The translations under genes were made by a program, and so were the position numbers. The notes under the pieces are model-generated. The model saw only the letters and a program-made list of their open reading frames with translations, ran no database searches and had not been told where the DNA came from. Shown piece by piece: positions 25,743 to 34,382 of a stretch of DNA of 64,000 nucleotides (positions are counted from its first letter, which is position 1; the number at the start of each line of letters is the position of its first letter). The stretch spans positions 62,001 to 126,000 of the forward strand of contig NZ_JAINVH010000013.1 in NCBI RefSeq assembly GCF_020400825.1, in the 5' to 3' direction. The stretch is from Streptomyces sp. HPF1205. GTDB taxonomy: Bacteria > Actinomycetota > Actinomycetes > Streptomycetales > Streptomycetaceae.

Positions 25743-27209
25743 TTACGGGTGGGTCATACGCAGCACGTCCAGCGCCTCGTCGAGCTGGCTCTCGGTCAGC
25801 AGGCCGCGTTCCACGTAACCGCCCTCGATCACCGCCTGCCGGATGGTCTTCCGCTCGGCCAGCGCCTTCTTGGCGACCTTCGCCGCCTCCTCGTACCCGA
25901 TGTAGCGGTTCAGCGGGGTGACCACCGAGGGGGACGACTCGGCGTACTCCCTGGCGCGGTCGGCGTGCGCGGTGATGCCGTCCACCGTGCGGTCCGCCAG
26001 CAGCCGGCTGACGTTGGCCAGCAGCCGCACCGACTCCAGGATGTTGCGCGCGATCACCGGCAACATCACGTTGAGCTCGAAGTTGCCTGCCGCGCCCGCC
26101 GCCGCGATGGCCGCGTCGTTGCCGGTCACCTGGGCGGCCACCATCAGCACCGCCTCGGGTATCACCGGGTTGACCTTGCCCGGCATGATCGACGAGCCCG
26201 GCTGCAGGTCGGGCAGGCTGATCTCGGACAGCCCGGTACGCGGTCCCGACGCCATCCACCGCAGGTCGTTGGCGATCTTCGTCAGGCCCACGGCGATCGT
26301 CCTGAGCTGGCCGGACGTCTCCACGATCGCGTCCCGCGCGCCCTGTGCCTCGAAGTGGTTGCGCGCCTCGGTCAGCGGCAGCCCGGTGGCCCGCGCGACC
26401 TCGGCGATCACCGCCTGCGGGAACCCCTTGGGGGTGTTGATCCCCGTGCCCACCGCGGTGCCGCCCAGCGGGAGCTCGGCCAGCCGGGGCAGCGCGGCAC
26501 GCAGCCTTTCCACCCCGTACCGCACCTGGGCCGCGTACCCGCCGAACTCCTGGCCCAGCGTCACGGGTGTGGCGTCCATCAGGTGGGTGCGTCCGGACTT
26601 CACCACCTCCGCGAACTCCTCCGACTTCGCCTCCAGCGATTCCGCCAGCCGGGTGAGCGCCGGGACGAGGTCGCGGGTGACGGCCGCGGTCGCCGCGATG
26701 TGGATGGAGGAGGGGAAGACGTCGTTGGACGACTGCGAGGCGTTGACGTGGTCGTTGGGGTGGACGTCGCGGCCGAGGCGCTCGGTGGCGAGAGTCGCGA
26801 TCACCTCGTTGGCGTTCATGTTGGACGAGGTGCCCGAGCCGGTCTGGAAGACGTCCACCGGGAAGTGGTCGTCCCACTTTCCGGCGGCCACCTCCCCGGC
26901 CGCCTCCTGGATGGCCTCGGCCACGTCCGCGTCCAGCACCCCGAGGTCCGCGTTGACCTTCGCGGCGGCCGCCTTGACGCGGGCCAGCGCCTCGATGTGC
27001 GCGCGCTCTATGCGCTGCCCGGAGATCGGGAAGTTCTCCACCGCCCGCTGGGTCTGCGCGCGCCACTTCGCGCGGGCCGGCACCCGCACCTCGCCCATCG
27101 AGTCGTGCTCGGTCCGGAACGCGCCGGATCCGTCCGCCGGCCCGGCGCCGCTGCCGCCGCCGCTGTCCCCGCTCCCGCTGAACCCGCTGAACTCGCTGAA
27201 CTCGCTCAT
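25743..27209 (-). CDS. fumC: Class II fumarate hydratase
   Basis: This 488-residue oxygen-stable fumarase interconverts fumarate and malate in the citric acid cycle. Signatures seen: TGSGTSSNMNANEV, SSNDVFPSSIHIA, SGRTHLMDATPVTLGQEF and the family signature GSSIMPGKVNPV. The core starts at FRTEHDSMGEVRVP; ahead of it is a low-complexity Ser/Gly/Glu-Phe stretch (SEFSEFSGFSGSGDSGGGSG) that is not part of the usual protein. No good ribosome binding site precedes ATG 27209, so either this extension is real or the start lies elsewhere. It follows the class I fumarase gene by 128 bases on the same strand. Confidence 0.93.
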   Translation of the reverse strand: MSEFSEFSGFSGSGDSGGGSGAGPADGSGAFRTEHDSMGEVRVPARAKWRAQTQRAVENFPISGQRIERAHIEALARVKAAAAKVNADLGVLDADVAEAIQEAAGEVAAGKWDDHFPVDVFQTGSGTSSNMNANEVIATLATERLGRDVHPNDHVNASQSSNDVFPSSIHIAATAAVTRDLVPALTRLAESLEAKSEEFAEVVKSGRTHLMDATPVTLGQEFGGYAAQVRYGVERLRAALPRLAELPLGGTAVGTGINTPKGFPQAVIAEVARATGLPLTEARNHFEAQGARDAIVETSGQLRTIAVGLTKIANDLRWMASGPRTGLSEISLPDLQPGSSIMPGKVNPVIPEAVLMVAAQVTGNDAAIAAAGAAGNFELNVMLPVIARNILESVRLLANVSRLLADRTVDGITAHADRAREYAESSPSVVTPLNRYIGYEEAAKVAKKALAERKTIRQAVIEGGYVERGLLTESQLDEALDVLRMTHP

Positions 27210-27337
27210 ATCTGTGAAATGGCGGGGAACCGCCCGGGTGTTCCCGTCCGCCCGTCCCCGTACGGGTGAATGGGCGAACGGGAAGACGACGGTGAGGGAG
27301 GCGAGTGGTGACGGCGGTGGCGGCGGTGGCGGCCCGC

Positions 27338-28993
27338 TCACGCCCCCGGGCGCACGGGGATGCTGGTGAAGGTCGGGCTCGGGGCGGGGTCCGTGAAGAA
27401 GTCGTTGCCCTTGTCGTCGACCACGATGAACGCCGGGAAGTCCTCGACCTCGATCTTCCAGACCGCTTCCATGCCGAGTTCCGGGTATTCCAGGACCTCC
27501 ACCTTCTTGATGCAGTCCTGGGCGAGGCGGGCGGCCGGGCCGCCGATGGAGCCGAGGTAGAAGCCGCCGTGCGCGGCGCAGGCGTCGGTGACCTGCTTGC
27601 TGCGGTTGCCCTTGGCGAGCATCACCATGGAGCCGCCGGCCGCCTGGAACTGCTCCACATAGGCGTCCATCCGCCCCGCCGTGGTCGGCCCGAAGGACCC
27701 GGAGGCGTACCCCTCGGGCGTCTTGGCCGGCCCCGCGTAATAGACGGCGTGGTCGCGCAGGTACTCCGGCATCGGCTCGCCGGCGTCCAGCCGCTCCTTG
27801 ATCTTCGCGTGGGCGATGTCGCGGGCCACCACCAGGGGGCCGGACAGCGACAGCCGGGTCTTGACCGGGTACTTGGTCAGCTCCGCCCGGATCTCCCGCA
27901 TCGGCCGGTTGAGGTCGACGCGCACCACGTCGTCGTCCAGGTGCTCGTCGGTGGTCTCCGGCAGGAACCGCGCCGGATCCGTCTCCAGCTGTTCGAGGAA
28001 GACGCCCTCGGAGGTGATCTTCGCCAGCGCCTGGCGGTCGGCCGAGCAGGACACGGCGATGGCGACCGGGCAGGAGGCGCCGTGCCGGGGCAGCCGTACC
28101 ACCCGTACGTCGTGGCAGAAGTACTTGCCGCCGAACTGCGCGCCGATGCCGATCTTCTGCGTCAGTTCGAAGACCTTCTGCTCCAGCTCCTTGTCGCGGA
28201 AGCCGTGCCCGGCCGCCGACCCCTCGGCCGGCAACTGGTCGAGGTAGTGCGCGGAGGCGTACTTGGCCGTCTTGAGCGCGAACTCCGCGCTGGTGCCGCC
28301 GACCACGATCGCCAGGTGGTACGGCGGGCAGGCGGCCGTACCCAGGGAGCGGATCTTCTCCTCCAGGAACCTCATCATCGAGGCCTCGTTCAGTACGGCC
28401 TTGGTCTCCTGGTACAGGAACGACTTGTTGGCGCTGCCGCCGCCCTTGGCCATGAACAGGAACTTGTACGCCCCTCCGTCCGTGGCGTACAGCTCGATCT
28501 GGGCGGGGAGGTTGGAGCCGGTGTTCTTCTCCTCCCACATGGTCAGCGGCGCCATCTGGGAGTACCGCAGGTTGAGCTTGGTGTAGGCGTCGTAGATGCC
28601 GCGCGAGAGGGCCTCCTCGTCGCCGCCGCGGGTCAGGACGTCCTGGCCGCGCTTGCCCATCACGATCGCGGTCCCGGTGTCCTGGCACATCGGCAGCACG
28701 CCGGCCGCGGCGATGTTCGCGTTCTTCAGCAGGTCCAGCGCGACGAACCGGTCGTTGGGGCTCGCCTCCGGGTCGTCCAGGATCCGGCGCAACTGGGCGA
28801 GGTGCGCGGGGCGCAGGTAGTGCGAGATGTCGTGCATCGCCTCGGCCGCGAGCAGCCGCAGCGCCTCGGGCTCCACCCGCAGGAACGTCCGCCCCCCGGC
28901 TTCGAACGTGCTCACGCCCTCGGCTGTCACCAGGCGGTACGGGGTGGGGTCCTCGCCGAGGGGAAGCAGATCCGTATAGACAAACTCGGGCAT
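27338..28993 (-). CDS. fumA: Class I fumarate hydratase ([4Fe-4S])
   Basis: This 551-residue iron-sulfur fumarase has both family domains in one chain. Cluster-ligand cysteines are visible in VLPMCQDTGTA (~residue 106), in GGKYFCHDVRVVRLPRHGASCP and near AVSCSADRQ; the C-terminal domain has YYAGPAKTPEGYASGSFGPTTAGRMD, the fumarase/tartrate dehydratase signature. It duplicates the reaction of the neighbouring fumC product but is oxygen-sensitive. A GAGGA-type site lies about eight bases before ATG 28993. It is divergent from the DUF1707 gene across 210 bases that must hold both promoters. The gene is often called fumB in streptomycetes. Confidence 0.95.
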   Translation of the reverse strand: MPEFVYTDLLPLGEDPTPYRLVTAEGVSTFEAGGRTFLRVEPEALRLLAAEAMHDISHYLRPAHLAQLRRILDDPEASPNDRFVALDLLKNANIAAAGVLPMCQDTGTAIVMGKRGQDVLTRGGDEEALSRGIYDAYTKLNLRYSQMAPLTMWEEKNTGSNLPAQIELYATDGGAYKFLFMAKGGGSANKSFLYQETKAVLNEASMMRFLEEKIRSLGTAACPPYHLAIVVGGTSAEFALKTAKYASAHYLDQLPAEGSAAGHGFRDKELEQKVFELTQKIGIGAQFGGKYFCHDVRVVRLPRHGASCPVAIAVSCSADRQALAKITSEGVFLEQLETDPARFLPETTDEHLDDDVVRVDLNRPMREIRAELTKYPVKTRLSLSGPLVVARDIAHAKIKERLDAGEPMPEYLRDHAVYYAGPAKTPEGYASGSFGPTTAGRMDAYVEQFQAAGGSMVMLAKGNRSKQVTDACAAHGGFYLGSIGGPAARLAQDCIKKVEVLEYPELGMEAVWKIEVEDFPAFIVVDDKGNDFFTDPAPSPTFTSIPVRPGA

Positions 28994-29203
28994 AAGGGAA
29001 TCCTCACTCGGCTGCGTCGTCGCTGAAGCGCATCCAGGGTAGAACGCGCGCGTGCTCCGCCCGAGTGCGGTACGGCTGTGAGGTACGGCTCACCGGCGGG
29101 CCGCCGGGGCCGGTCGTCCGCGGGCCGGGTGCTTCGTCGGTGCCTACCCTTAGGGGAATCCTCGGGGTAGTCGCGATCTATCGCGTCTGTGTACGGTGGT
29201 CGC

Positions 29204-29953
29204 GTGGACGAATCGCAGCTCCAGAAGCGCCCGCAGCCCACCGCCGAGGCGGAACAGGCCGAGCCCGCGCGGGCTTCCGAGTCGGCCGCGGCCCAGGGCG
29301 CGAGCACGCCCGCGCGGACCTCGGCGCCCGCTTCGGACGCGGACCTGCGCGCCTCGGACGCGGACCGGGACCGTGTCGCCGACATCCTGCGCGAGGCCCT
29401 CGCCGAGGGCCGCCTCGACGCGAGCGAGCACTCCGAGCGCCTGGACAGGACGTACGCGGCCAAGACCATGGGTGAACTGGAGCCGCTCGTCAGGGACTTG
29501 CCGGTGGGCCGCGCGAGCGCCCCGGCGTCCGCGCCGGCCGCCGGACGCTCCCACGACTACGCCCTGACCGGCGAGAACCCCAACCTGGTGGGCATCATCG
29601 GCGGCGCCGAGCGCAAAGGCCGCTGGCGGGTGGGCAGCAAGATCAACGCGGTCGCCATCGTCGGCGGCGTCGAGATCGACCTGACCGAGGCGACCTTCAC
29701 CTCGCCCGAACTGGTCATCCACTGCACCTGCATCATGGGCGGCGTCAGCATCAAGCTGCCGGAGAACGTGACGCTGCGCGGCGGCGGCGTGGTCGGCATC
29801 ATGGGCGGCTCCGACATCAAGGCGTTCGAGGCCGACGATCCCTCCGCCCCTGTCGTCCGCGTCGACGGGTTCGCCTTCTGGGGCGGCGTGGAGGCCAAGG
29901 CCAAGCGCGGCAAGAAGGTCAAGGACTGGTCGAAGAAGGGCGTCGAGGGCTGA
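29204..29953 (+). CDS. DUF1707 and LiaF-like domain protein
   Basis: This 249-residue protein has an N-terminal low-complexity region, a DUF1707/SHOCT-like helical motif (residues ~45-100: LRASDADRDRVADILREALAEGRLDASEHSERLD) and a C-terminal beta-helix resembling the cell-wall-active antibiotic response domain of LiaF (INAVAIVGGVEIDL, CIMGGVSIKLPENV, IMGGSDIKAF). No membrane helix is present. GTG 29204 is preferred over GTG 29189: a TACGGT -10-like box at 29192-29197 would put transcription start at the codon, giving a leaderless mRNA. Function unknown; possibly envelope stress sensing. Confidence 0.82.
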   Translation: MDESQLQKRPQPTAEAEQAEPARASESAAAQGASTPARTSAPASDADLRASDADRDRVADILREALAEGRLDASEHSERLDRTYAAKTMGELEPLVRDLPVGRASAPASAPAAGRSHDYALTGENPNLVGIIGGAERKGRWRVGSKINAVAIVGGVEIDLTEATFTSPELVIHCTCIMGGVSIKLPENVTLRGGGVVGIMGGSDIKAFEADDPSAPVVRVDGFAFWGGVEAKAKRGKKVKDWSKKGVEG

Positions 29954-30057
29954 TTCCGCGCCCAAGGCGGCGCCCGCACCCGGCCCGGAGCCCGGCCCGC
30001 GCCCTGCCCGGACACCGTACGGACCCCACCCGACGGCAGGCCGAAAGTCCGGTACGG

Positions 30058-30080
30058 ACCACTGGCCGCGAGCCAGTGGT
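30058..30080 (+). terminator. Hairpin after the DUF1707 gene
   Basis: Nine-base arms accactggc (30058-30066) and gccagtggt (30072-30080) pair perfectly around cgcga. No T-run follows, so termination is plausible but not certain. The remainder of the 357-base gap to 30310 shows no supported gene and should hold the wblI promoter. Confidence 0.55.
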
Positions 30081-30310
30081 CACCGCATGGTGCGTGTGTA
30101 CGCCACCTGTGCTTCGCAATCACGCCATTCGCAGGTCACAAGGGGTGCGGCCCGGCCACCAGCGGCGAATACCGTGCGCATGAAGTCGCGCACAGCGGGT
30201 AGGGGATGGAGCACGCCGCCGCACGGCTGCCCCGGCACCTCCCGCCCGGACGCACGCCGGACGGCGACGGGCAAGCGTGGCAACCGCCGAGCCGTCGTCA
30301 GGAGTTTCCC

Positions 30311-30664
30311 GTGCTTCAACCGATCGAGCCCGTCATGGACCCCGCCCTGCCGCCGGGCCATCCCCGGGACCTGGGAGGTCCTTGGCACTCGGAGGCCGCC
30401 TGCCGCAGCGACGAAGCGGGGCTGTTCTTCGCCCCGTCCAAGGAACCCACAGCGGCTCGTCTTTCCCGGGAGGAAGCGGCCAAACGGGTTTGCGGCCGAT
30501 GCCCGGTGATGCTGGAGTGCCGCGAACACGCCCTGCTGCAGCCGGAGCCGTACGGTGTGTGGGGCGGCATGACCGCCGCCGAGCGGCGGGTGGTGCTCGC
30601 CCGCCGGCGCCGCCGCGAGGTCGAACTGCAGCGCCCCGCGGCCCAGATAGCCGCCGCCGGCTGA
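30311..30664 (+). CDS. wblI: WhiB-like iron-sulfur transcription factor
   Basis: This 117-residue protein has the four cysteines of the WhiB [4Fe-4S] cluster in the pattern C-x29-C-x2-C-x5-C (ACRSDEAGLFF; VCGRCPVMLEC), followed by the beta-turn GVWGGM and a basic C-terminal helix (LARRRRREVELQR) for DNA binding. Wbl proteins act with sigma factor HrdB. The position between the DUF1707 gene and glpX matches wblI of S. coelicolor, as I remember it; the symbol rests on that synteny. GTG 30311 is chosen because AGGAG lies six bases upstream; an upstream in-frame ATG (30206) lacks one. Confidence 0.88.
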   Translation: MLQPIEPVMDPALPPGHPRDLGGPWHSEAACRSDEAGLFFAPSKEPTAARLSREEAAKRVCGRCPVMLECREHALLQPEPYGVWGGMTAAERRVVLARRRRREVELQRPAAQIAAAG

Positions 30665-30758
30665 GCGCGTCGCGGCCTCCCGGCCCGCCGGCCGTACCCC
30701 GTGGTGACGGGGCCCGGGGAACGGCATCGGCCGGGACCGGGAGACCGCCGCGCACAGC

Positions 30759-30793
30759 CGTGCACGCGGCGGCCTGCCACCCGCGCGTGCACG
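30759..30793. terminator. Bidirectional hairpin between wblI and glpX
   Basis: The arms cgtgcacgcg (30759-30768) and cgcgtgcacg (30784-30793) are perfect reverse complements around 15 bases. It lies between two convergent genes, where a shared terminator is expected. Confidence 0.55.
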
Positions 30794-30804
30794 TGCGGCT
30801 CCCG

Positions 30805-31839
30805 TCAGTGGGAGCCCCGGTCGAAGTCGATCGAGCTGTACGCGCGCAGCTTCGACAGCTGGTGCACCGAGTCGATCTGCCGGATCGTGCCGGACTTCGA
30901 GCGCATCACCAGCGACGAGGTCGTCGCGGTCTCCGCGCGGTAGCGCACCCCGCGCAGCAGCTCGCCGTCCGTGATGCCGGTCGCCACGAAGAACACGTTC
31001 TCGCCGCTGACCAGGTCGCCGGTCTGCAGCACCCGCTCCAGGTCGTGACCGGCGTCCAGCGCCCGGCGCCGCTCGTCCTCGTCCTTCGGCCACAGCTTGC
31101 CCTGGATCGTGCCGCCCAGGCACGCGATGGCGCAGGCCGCGATGATGCCCTCCGGCGTGCCGCCGATGCCCATCAGCATGTCCACCCCGGTGCTCTCCCG
31201 GGCCGCCATGATCGCGCCCGCCACGTCACCGTCCGAGATGAACTTGATGCGCGCGCCGGTCTCCCGGATCTCGCGCACCAGCCGGTCGTGGCGCGGCCGG
31301 TCCAGCACCACCACCGTGACGTCCTCCGGCGCGCTGCCCTTGGCCTTGGCCACCCGGCGGATGTTGACGTCGGTGGGCGCGTCGATGTCCACGTACTCCG
31401 CGGCCTCCGGGCCGACCACCAGCTTGTTCATGTAGAAGACGGCCGAGGGGTCGTACATCGTGCCGCGCTCGGCGACCGCCAGCACCGACACCGCGTTCGG
31501 CATGCCCTTGGCGGTCAGCGTGGTGCCGTCCACCGGGTCCACGGCGACGTCGCACTCCGCACCCGTGCCGTCGCCGACCCGCTCCCCGTTGAAGAGCATC
31601 GGCGCCTCGTCCTTCTCGCCTTCGCCGATGACGACCACCCCGTTCATCGACACGGTGTGCACAAGGGTCCGCATCGCCTTCACCGCGGCCCCGTCCGCGC
31701 CGTTCTTGTCACCGCGGCCGACCCACCGCCCGGCGGCCATGGCGGCGGCCTCCGTGACCCGGACCAGTTCCAGGGCCAGGTTGCGGTCGGGGGCCTCCGG
31801 GCTCACTTCGAGCGCGGGAGGCAAGTGCTGTTCGGTCAT
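30805..31839 (-). CDS. glpX: Fructose-1,6-bisphosphatase, class II
   Basis: This 344-residue GlpX-type enzyme hydrolyses fructose 1,6-bisphosphate, the gluconeogenic step; actinobacteria usually depend on this class. Metal/phosphate motifs seen: VIGEGEKDEAPMLFNGE, VAVDPVDGTTLTAKGMPNA, ISDGDVAGAIMAA and GIGGTPEGIIAACA. ATG 31839 (MTEQHLPP) has AAAGGTG eight bases upstream; a GTG three bases further out is an alternative. It is convergent with wblI and divergent from the DUF4245 gene. Confidence 0.96.
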   Translation of the reverse strand: MTEQHLPPALEVSPEAPDRNLALELVRVTEAAAMAAGRWVGRGDKNGADGAAVKAMRTLVHTVSMNGVVVIGEGEKDEAPMLFNGERVGDGTGAECDVAVDPVDGTTLTAKGMPNAVSVLAVAERGTMYDPSAVFYMNKLVVGPEAAEYVDIDAPTDVNIRRVAKAKGSAPEDVTVVVLDRPRHDRLVREIRETGARIKFISDGDVAGAIMAARESTGVDMLMGIGGTPEGIIAACAIACLGGTIQGKLWPKDEDERRRALDAGHDLERVLQTGDLVSGENVFFVATGITDGELLRGVRYRAETATTSSLVMRSKSGTIRQIDSVHQLSKLRAYSSIDFDRGSH

Positions 31840-32069
31840 CACAGCGCACCTTTCTGTACGAGGACGGCCGGAAATGAGGGTGCTGTGACCCTATCGTTTA
31901 ACCGCCAATATGAGCAGGGTGACTGTCACATGAGCGCACGAGTGGACGTATGCCCGCCGTCCCCCGCCGGAATCGCCCCGTCCGTGCCGGAATCGCCTCG
32001 CCGCGCCGGAATCCGCCCGGCCACCCCCCGGCTGCCGGGGCGTGCGCGCGCATGGGGGACCATAGGGGT

Positions 32070-32612
32070 GTGGCAGCAGACAAACGCGGCAGCAAGACGG
32101 TGCGGGACCTCCTGCTGTCGCTGGTGGTCCTCGGGGTCATGGTCTTCGTGATCTACCTGTTCATCCCGCACGACTCGCACGCGGACCCGGTCAAGGTGGT
32201 TCCGTACGGCGTCGAGCTCGGCCAGGCGCGCCGGGTCGCGCCCTACCCCGTCGCCGGCCCCGAGGGCCTGGACGCGAAGTGGCGGTCCACGTCCGTCACC
32301 TTCAGCGGGGCCGACCCGCACGCCACCACTTGGCACATCGGCTTCGTCGACCCCGAGGAGCAGTACGTGGCGGTCGAGCAGAGCAACGGCCCCGCCGACG
32401 CCTTCGTCTCCTCCGTCACCCTCTCCTCGCACCGCCAGCCGGGCGTCACCGTCGAGGCCGGCGGCCTGACCTGGGAACGCTGGACCGGGGGCCGCTACAC
32501 CGCGCTGGTCAACCGCCGGCCCCACGTGACCACCGTCGTCCTGGGCACCGCCCCCGACGCCCAGCTCAAGCGGATGGCGGCGGCCCTGAAGCTGAGCGGC
32601 GGCACGACCTGA
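32070..32612 (+). CDS. DUF4245 membrane-anchored protein
   Basis: This 180-residue protein has a basic start, one membrane anchor (VRDLLLSLVVLGVMVFVIYLFIP, residues ~10-32) and an extracytoplasmic DUF4245 domain (residues ~40-175: VVPYGVELGQARRVAPYPVAGPEGL; WHIGFVDPEEQYVAVEQS). It is conserved next to glpX and xseAB in streptomycetes; its function is unknown. GTG 32070 opens on VAADKRGSK; a TAGGGG box a few bases upstream suggests a leaderless or nearly leaderless transcript. Confidence 0.85.
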   Translation: MAADKRGSKTVRDLLLSLVVLGVMVFVIYLFIPHDSHADPVKVVPYGVELGQARRVAPYPVAGPEGLDAKWRSTSVTFSGADPHATTWHIGFVDPEEQYVAVEQSNGPADAFVSSVTLSSHRQPGVTVEAGGLTWERWTGGRYTALVNRRPHVTTVVLGTAPDAQLKRMAAALKLSGGTT

Positions 32613-32766
32613 CGGCGGCCCGGTAGCCCGGCGGCACGACTTGACGGCGGCCCCGGAGCCGAGCGGTCGCCGCCTGGGATGCGGCTCGCCGCCTGAGGTG
32701 CGGTCGGTCGCCGCCCGAGATGCGGCCGCCGCCTAGGGCGCGGCTCGCCGCCCGGGGTGCGGCCGG
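32613..32766. repeat. Imperfect tandem GC repeats between DUF4245 gene and xseB
   Basis: The 154-base gap is built of repeats: ggcggcacgac-ytgacggcggcc occurs twice (the end of the gene and about 32630-32655), then roughly four ~25-base units based on gcggctcgccgcc / gcggtcgccgcc / gcggccgccgcc up to 32766. Both downstream ends of convergent genes meet here, and the units can form stem-loops, so termination is a reasonable guess. Confidence 0.55.
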
Positions 32767-33078
32767 TCAGCCCTCCGCCTCGCCCCTGTCCGCCGCCTCG
32801 CGCCCGGCCTCTTCCGCGTCCACCGCCGCCTGCTCCGCGCGCGCGGCGGCGATCTCGTCGGCCTCCTCGGCGGCCAGGGCGGCGTCCAGGCGGGCACGCG
32901 CGCCCTCCAGCCAGCGGCGGCACACCCGGGCGAGCTCCTCGCCGCGCTCCCACAGCGCGAGGGACTCCTCCAAGGTGGCGCCCCCCGCCTCCAGGCGGCG
33001 CACTACGTCGATGAGTTCGTCGCGGGCCTGCTCGTAGCCCATCGTGGAGGCGCCTGCCGCCGGGTTCTGGTCTGCCAT
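32767..33078 (-). CDS. xseB: Exodeoxyribonuclease VII small subunit
   Basis: This 103-residue protein has the XseB core (residues ~14-65: YEQARDELIDVVRRLEAGGATLEESLALWERGEELARVCRRWLEGARARLD), a helical hairpin that coats the large subunit. The usual length is ~80; the extra C-terminal ~35 residues are an Ala/Glu-rich helix. It lies nine bases downstream of xseA and is clearly co-transcribed. Exonuclease VII degrades single-stranded DNA in both directions. Confidence 0.95.
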   Translation of the reverse strand: MADQNPAAGASTMGYEQARDELIDVVRRLEAGGATLEESLALWERGEELARVCRRWLEGARARLDAALAAEEADEIAAARAEQAAVDAEEAGREAADRGEAEG

Positions 33079-33087
33079 GGCCCCAGC

Positions 33088-34314
33088 CTAGGCGGGCGGA
33101 CCGACAGGCCCGGTCACACGGACCGCGAACTCGCCCTCCGCCACCCGCGCCCGCAGCGGGTCGTCCGGCGCGACGTCCTCGGGCGCGCGCACCACCGACC
33201 CGTCCTCGCGCTGCAGCACCGCGTAACCGCGGCGCAGCGTGGCGGCGGGGGACAGGGCCACCACCCGCGCCAGGGTGTGCGCGAGGTCGGCGTCCGCCCG
33301 GTCCAGGGCGTGCTTCAGGCAGCGCCTGGCCCGGTCGACCTGGTCGTCGATCCCGTTCGCCCGCTCCTGGACCATGCGGTACGGGTCGGCCAGCGACGGG
33401 CGGCTGAGCGCGGCCCGCAGCCCCTGTTCCTCGCGCTCCAGCAGCCCGCGCATCACCCGCAGCGCCCGGTCGCGTACCGCCTCGACCCGGGCAAGTTCCT
33501 CGCGCACGTCGGGCACGACCCGCTTCGCGGCGTCCGTCGGGGTGGACGCGCGCAGGTCGGCCACCAGGTCGAGCAGCGGGGAGTCCGGCTCGTGCCCGAT
33601 CGCCGACACCACCGGCGTCGTACAGTCCGCGACCGCCCTGACCAGCCGCTCGTCGGAGAACGGCAGCAGGTCCTCCACGCTGCCGCCGCCGCGCGCCACG
33701 ATGATCACGTCGACCTCGGGATGCGCGTCCAGCGATCGCACCGCCTCGATCACCCGCGGCACCGCCGTCGCGCCCTGCACCGGCACGTTGCGCACCTCGA
33801 AGCGGACGGCGGGCCAGCGCAGCCGCGCGTTCTCCCGCACGTCCCGCTCCGCGGCCGAGGCGCGGCCGGTCACCAGGCCGATGAGCTGCGGCAGAAAGGG
33901 CAGGGGCCGCTTGCGGTCCAGCGCGAACAGGCCCTCGGCGGCCAGTGTCCGCTTCAACTGCTCCAGCCGGGCCAGCAGTTCGCCCACCCCCACCGGCCGG
34001 ATCTCGGCCGCCCGCAGCGAGAGCTGGCCCCTGGGCGCGTACCACTCGGGCTTGGCGTGGACGACCACCCGCGCGCCCTCCCCGACCACGTCCGCGACCC
34101 GTTCGAAGACCGCGCGGAAGCACGTCACCGACAGGGAGATGTCGTGCGAGGGGTCGCGCAGGGTCAGGAACACCACGCCCGCGCCCGGCCGCCGCGAGAT
34201 CTGCGTGATCTGGCCCTCGACCCAGACCGCGCCCAGCCGGTCGACCCAGCCGCCGATCAGGCGGGACACCTGACCGACCGGGAGGGGCGCGTCCGCCGAG
34301 GTGTTCAGTGCCAT
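33088..34314 (-). CDS. xseA: Exodeoxyribonuclease VII large subunit
   Basis: This 408-residue protein has the N-terminal OB fold (PLPVGQVSRLIGGWVDRLGAVWVEGQI; VVVHAKPEWYAPRGQLSL), the catalytic region (IGLVTGRASAAERD; DVIIVARGGGSVEDLLPFSDERLVRAV; VVSAIGHEPDSPLLDLVADLRASTPTDAA) and a long helical C-terminal arm. In the family motif GHE-D-x-x-L-x-D the first Asp is followed here by S-P-L, a common actinobacterial variant. It is leftward, with the divergent ispH start 68 bases away. Confidence 0.95.
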   Translation of the reverse strand: MALNTSADAPLPVGQVSRLIGGWVDRLGAVWVEGQITQISRRPGAGVVFLTLRDPSHDISLSVTCFRAVFERVADVVGEGARVVVHAKPEWYAPRGQLSLRAAEIRPVGVGELLARLEQLKRTLAAEGLFALDRKRPLPFLPQLIGLVTGRASAAERDVRENARLRWPAVRFEVRNVPVQGATAVPRVIEAVRSLDAHPEVDVIIVARGGGSVEDLLPFSDERLVRAVADCTTPVVSAIGHEPDSPLLDLVADLRASTPTDAAKRVVPDVREELARVEAVRDRALRVMRGLLEREEQGLRAALSRPSLADPYRMVQERANGIDDQVDRARRCLKHALDRADADLAHTLARVVALSPAATLRRGYAVLQREDGSVVRAPEDVAPDDPLRARVAEGEFAVRVTGPVGPPA

Positions 34315-34382
34315 ACCCGCACCCTAGTGCGCCCCGCCGACACACCGCCGCCCCTGTCGGCCCTGCCCGTACGATGGACCGC

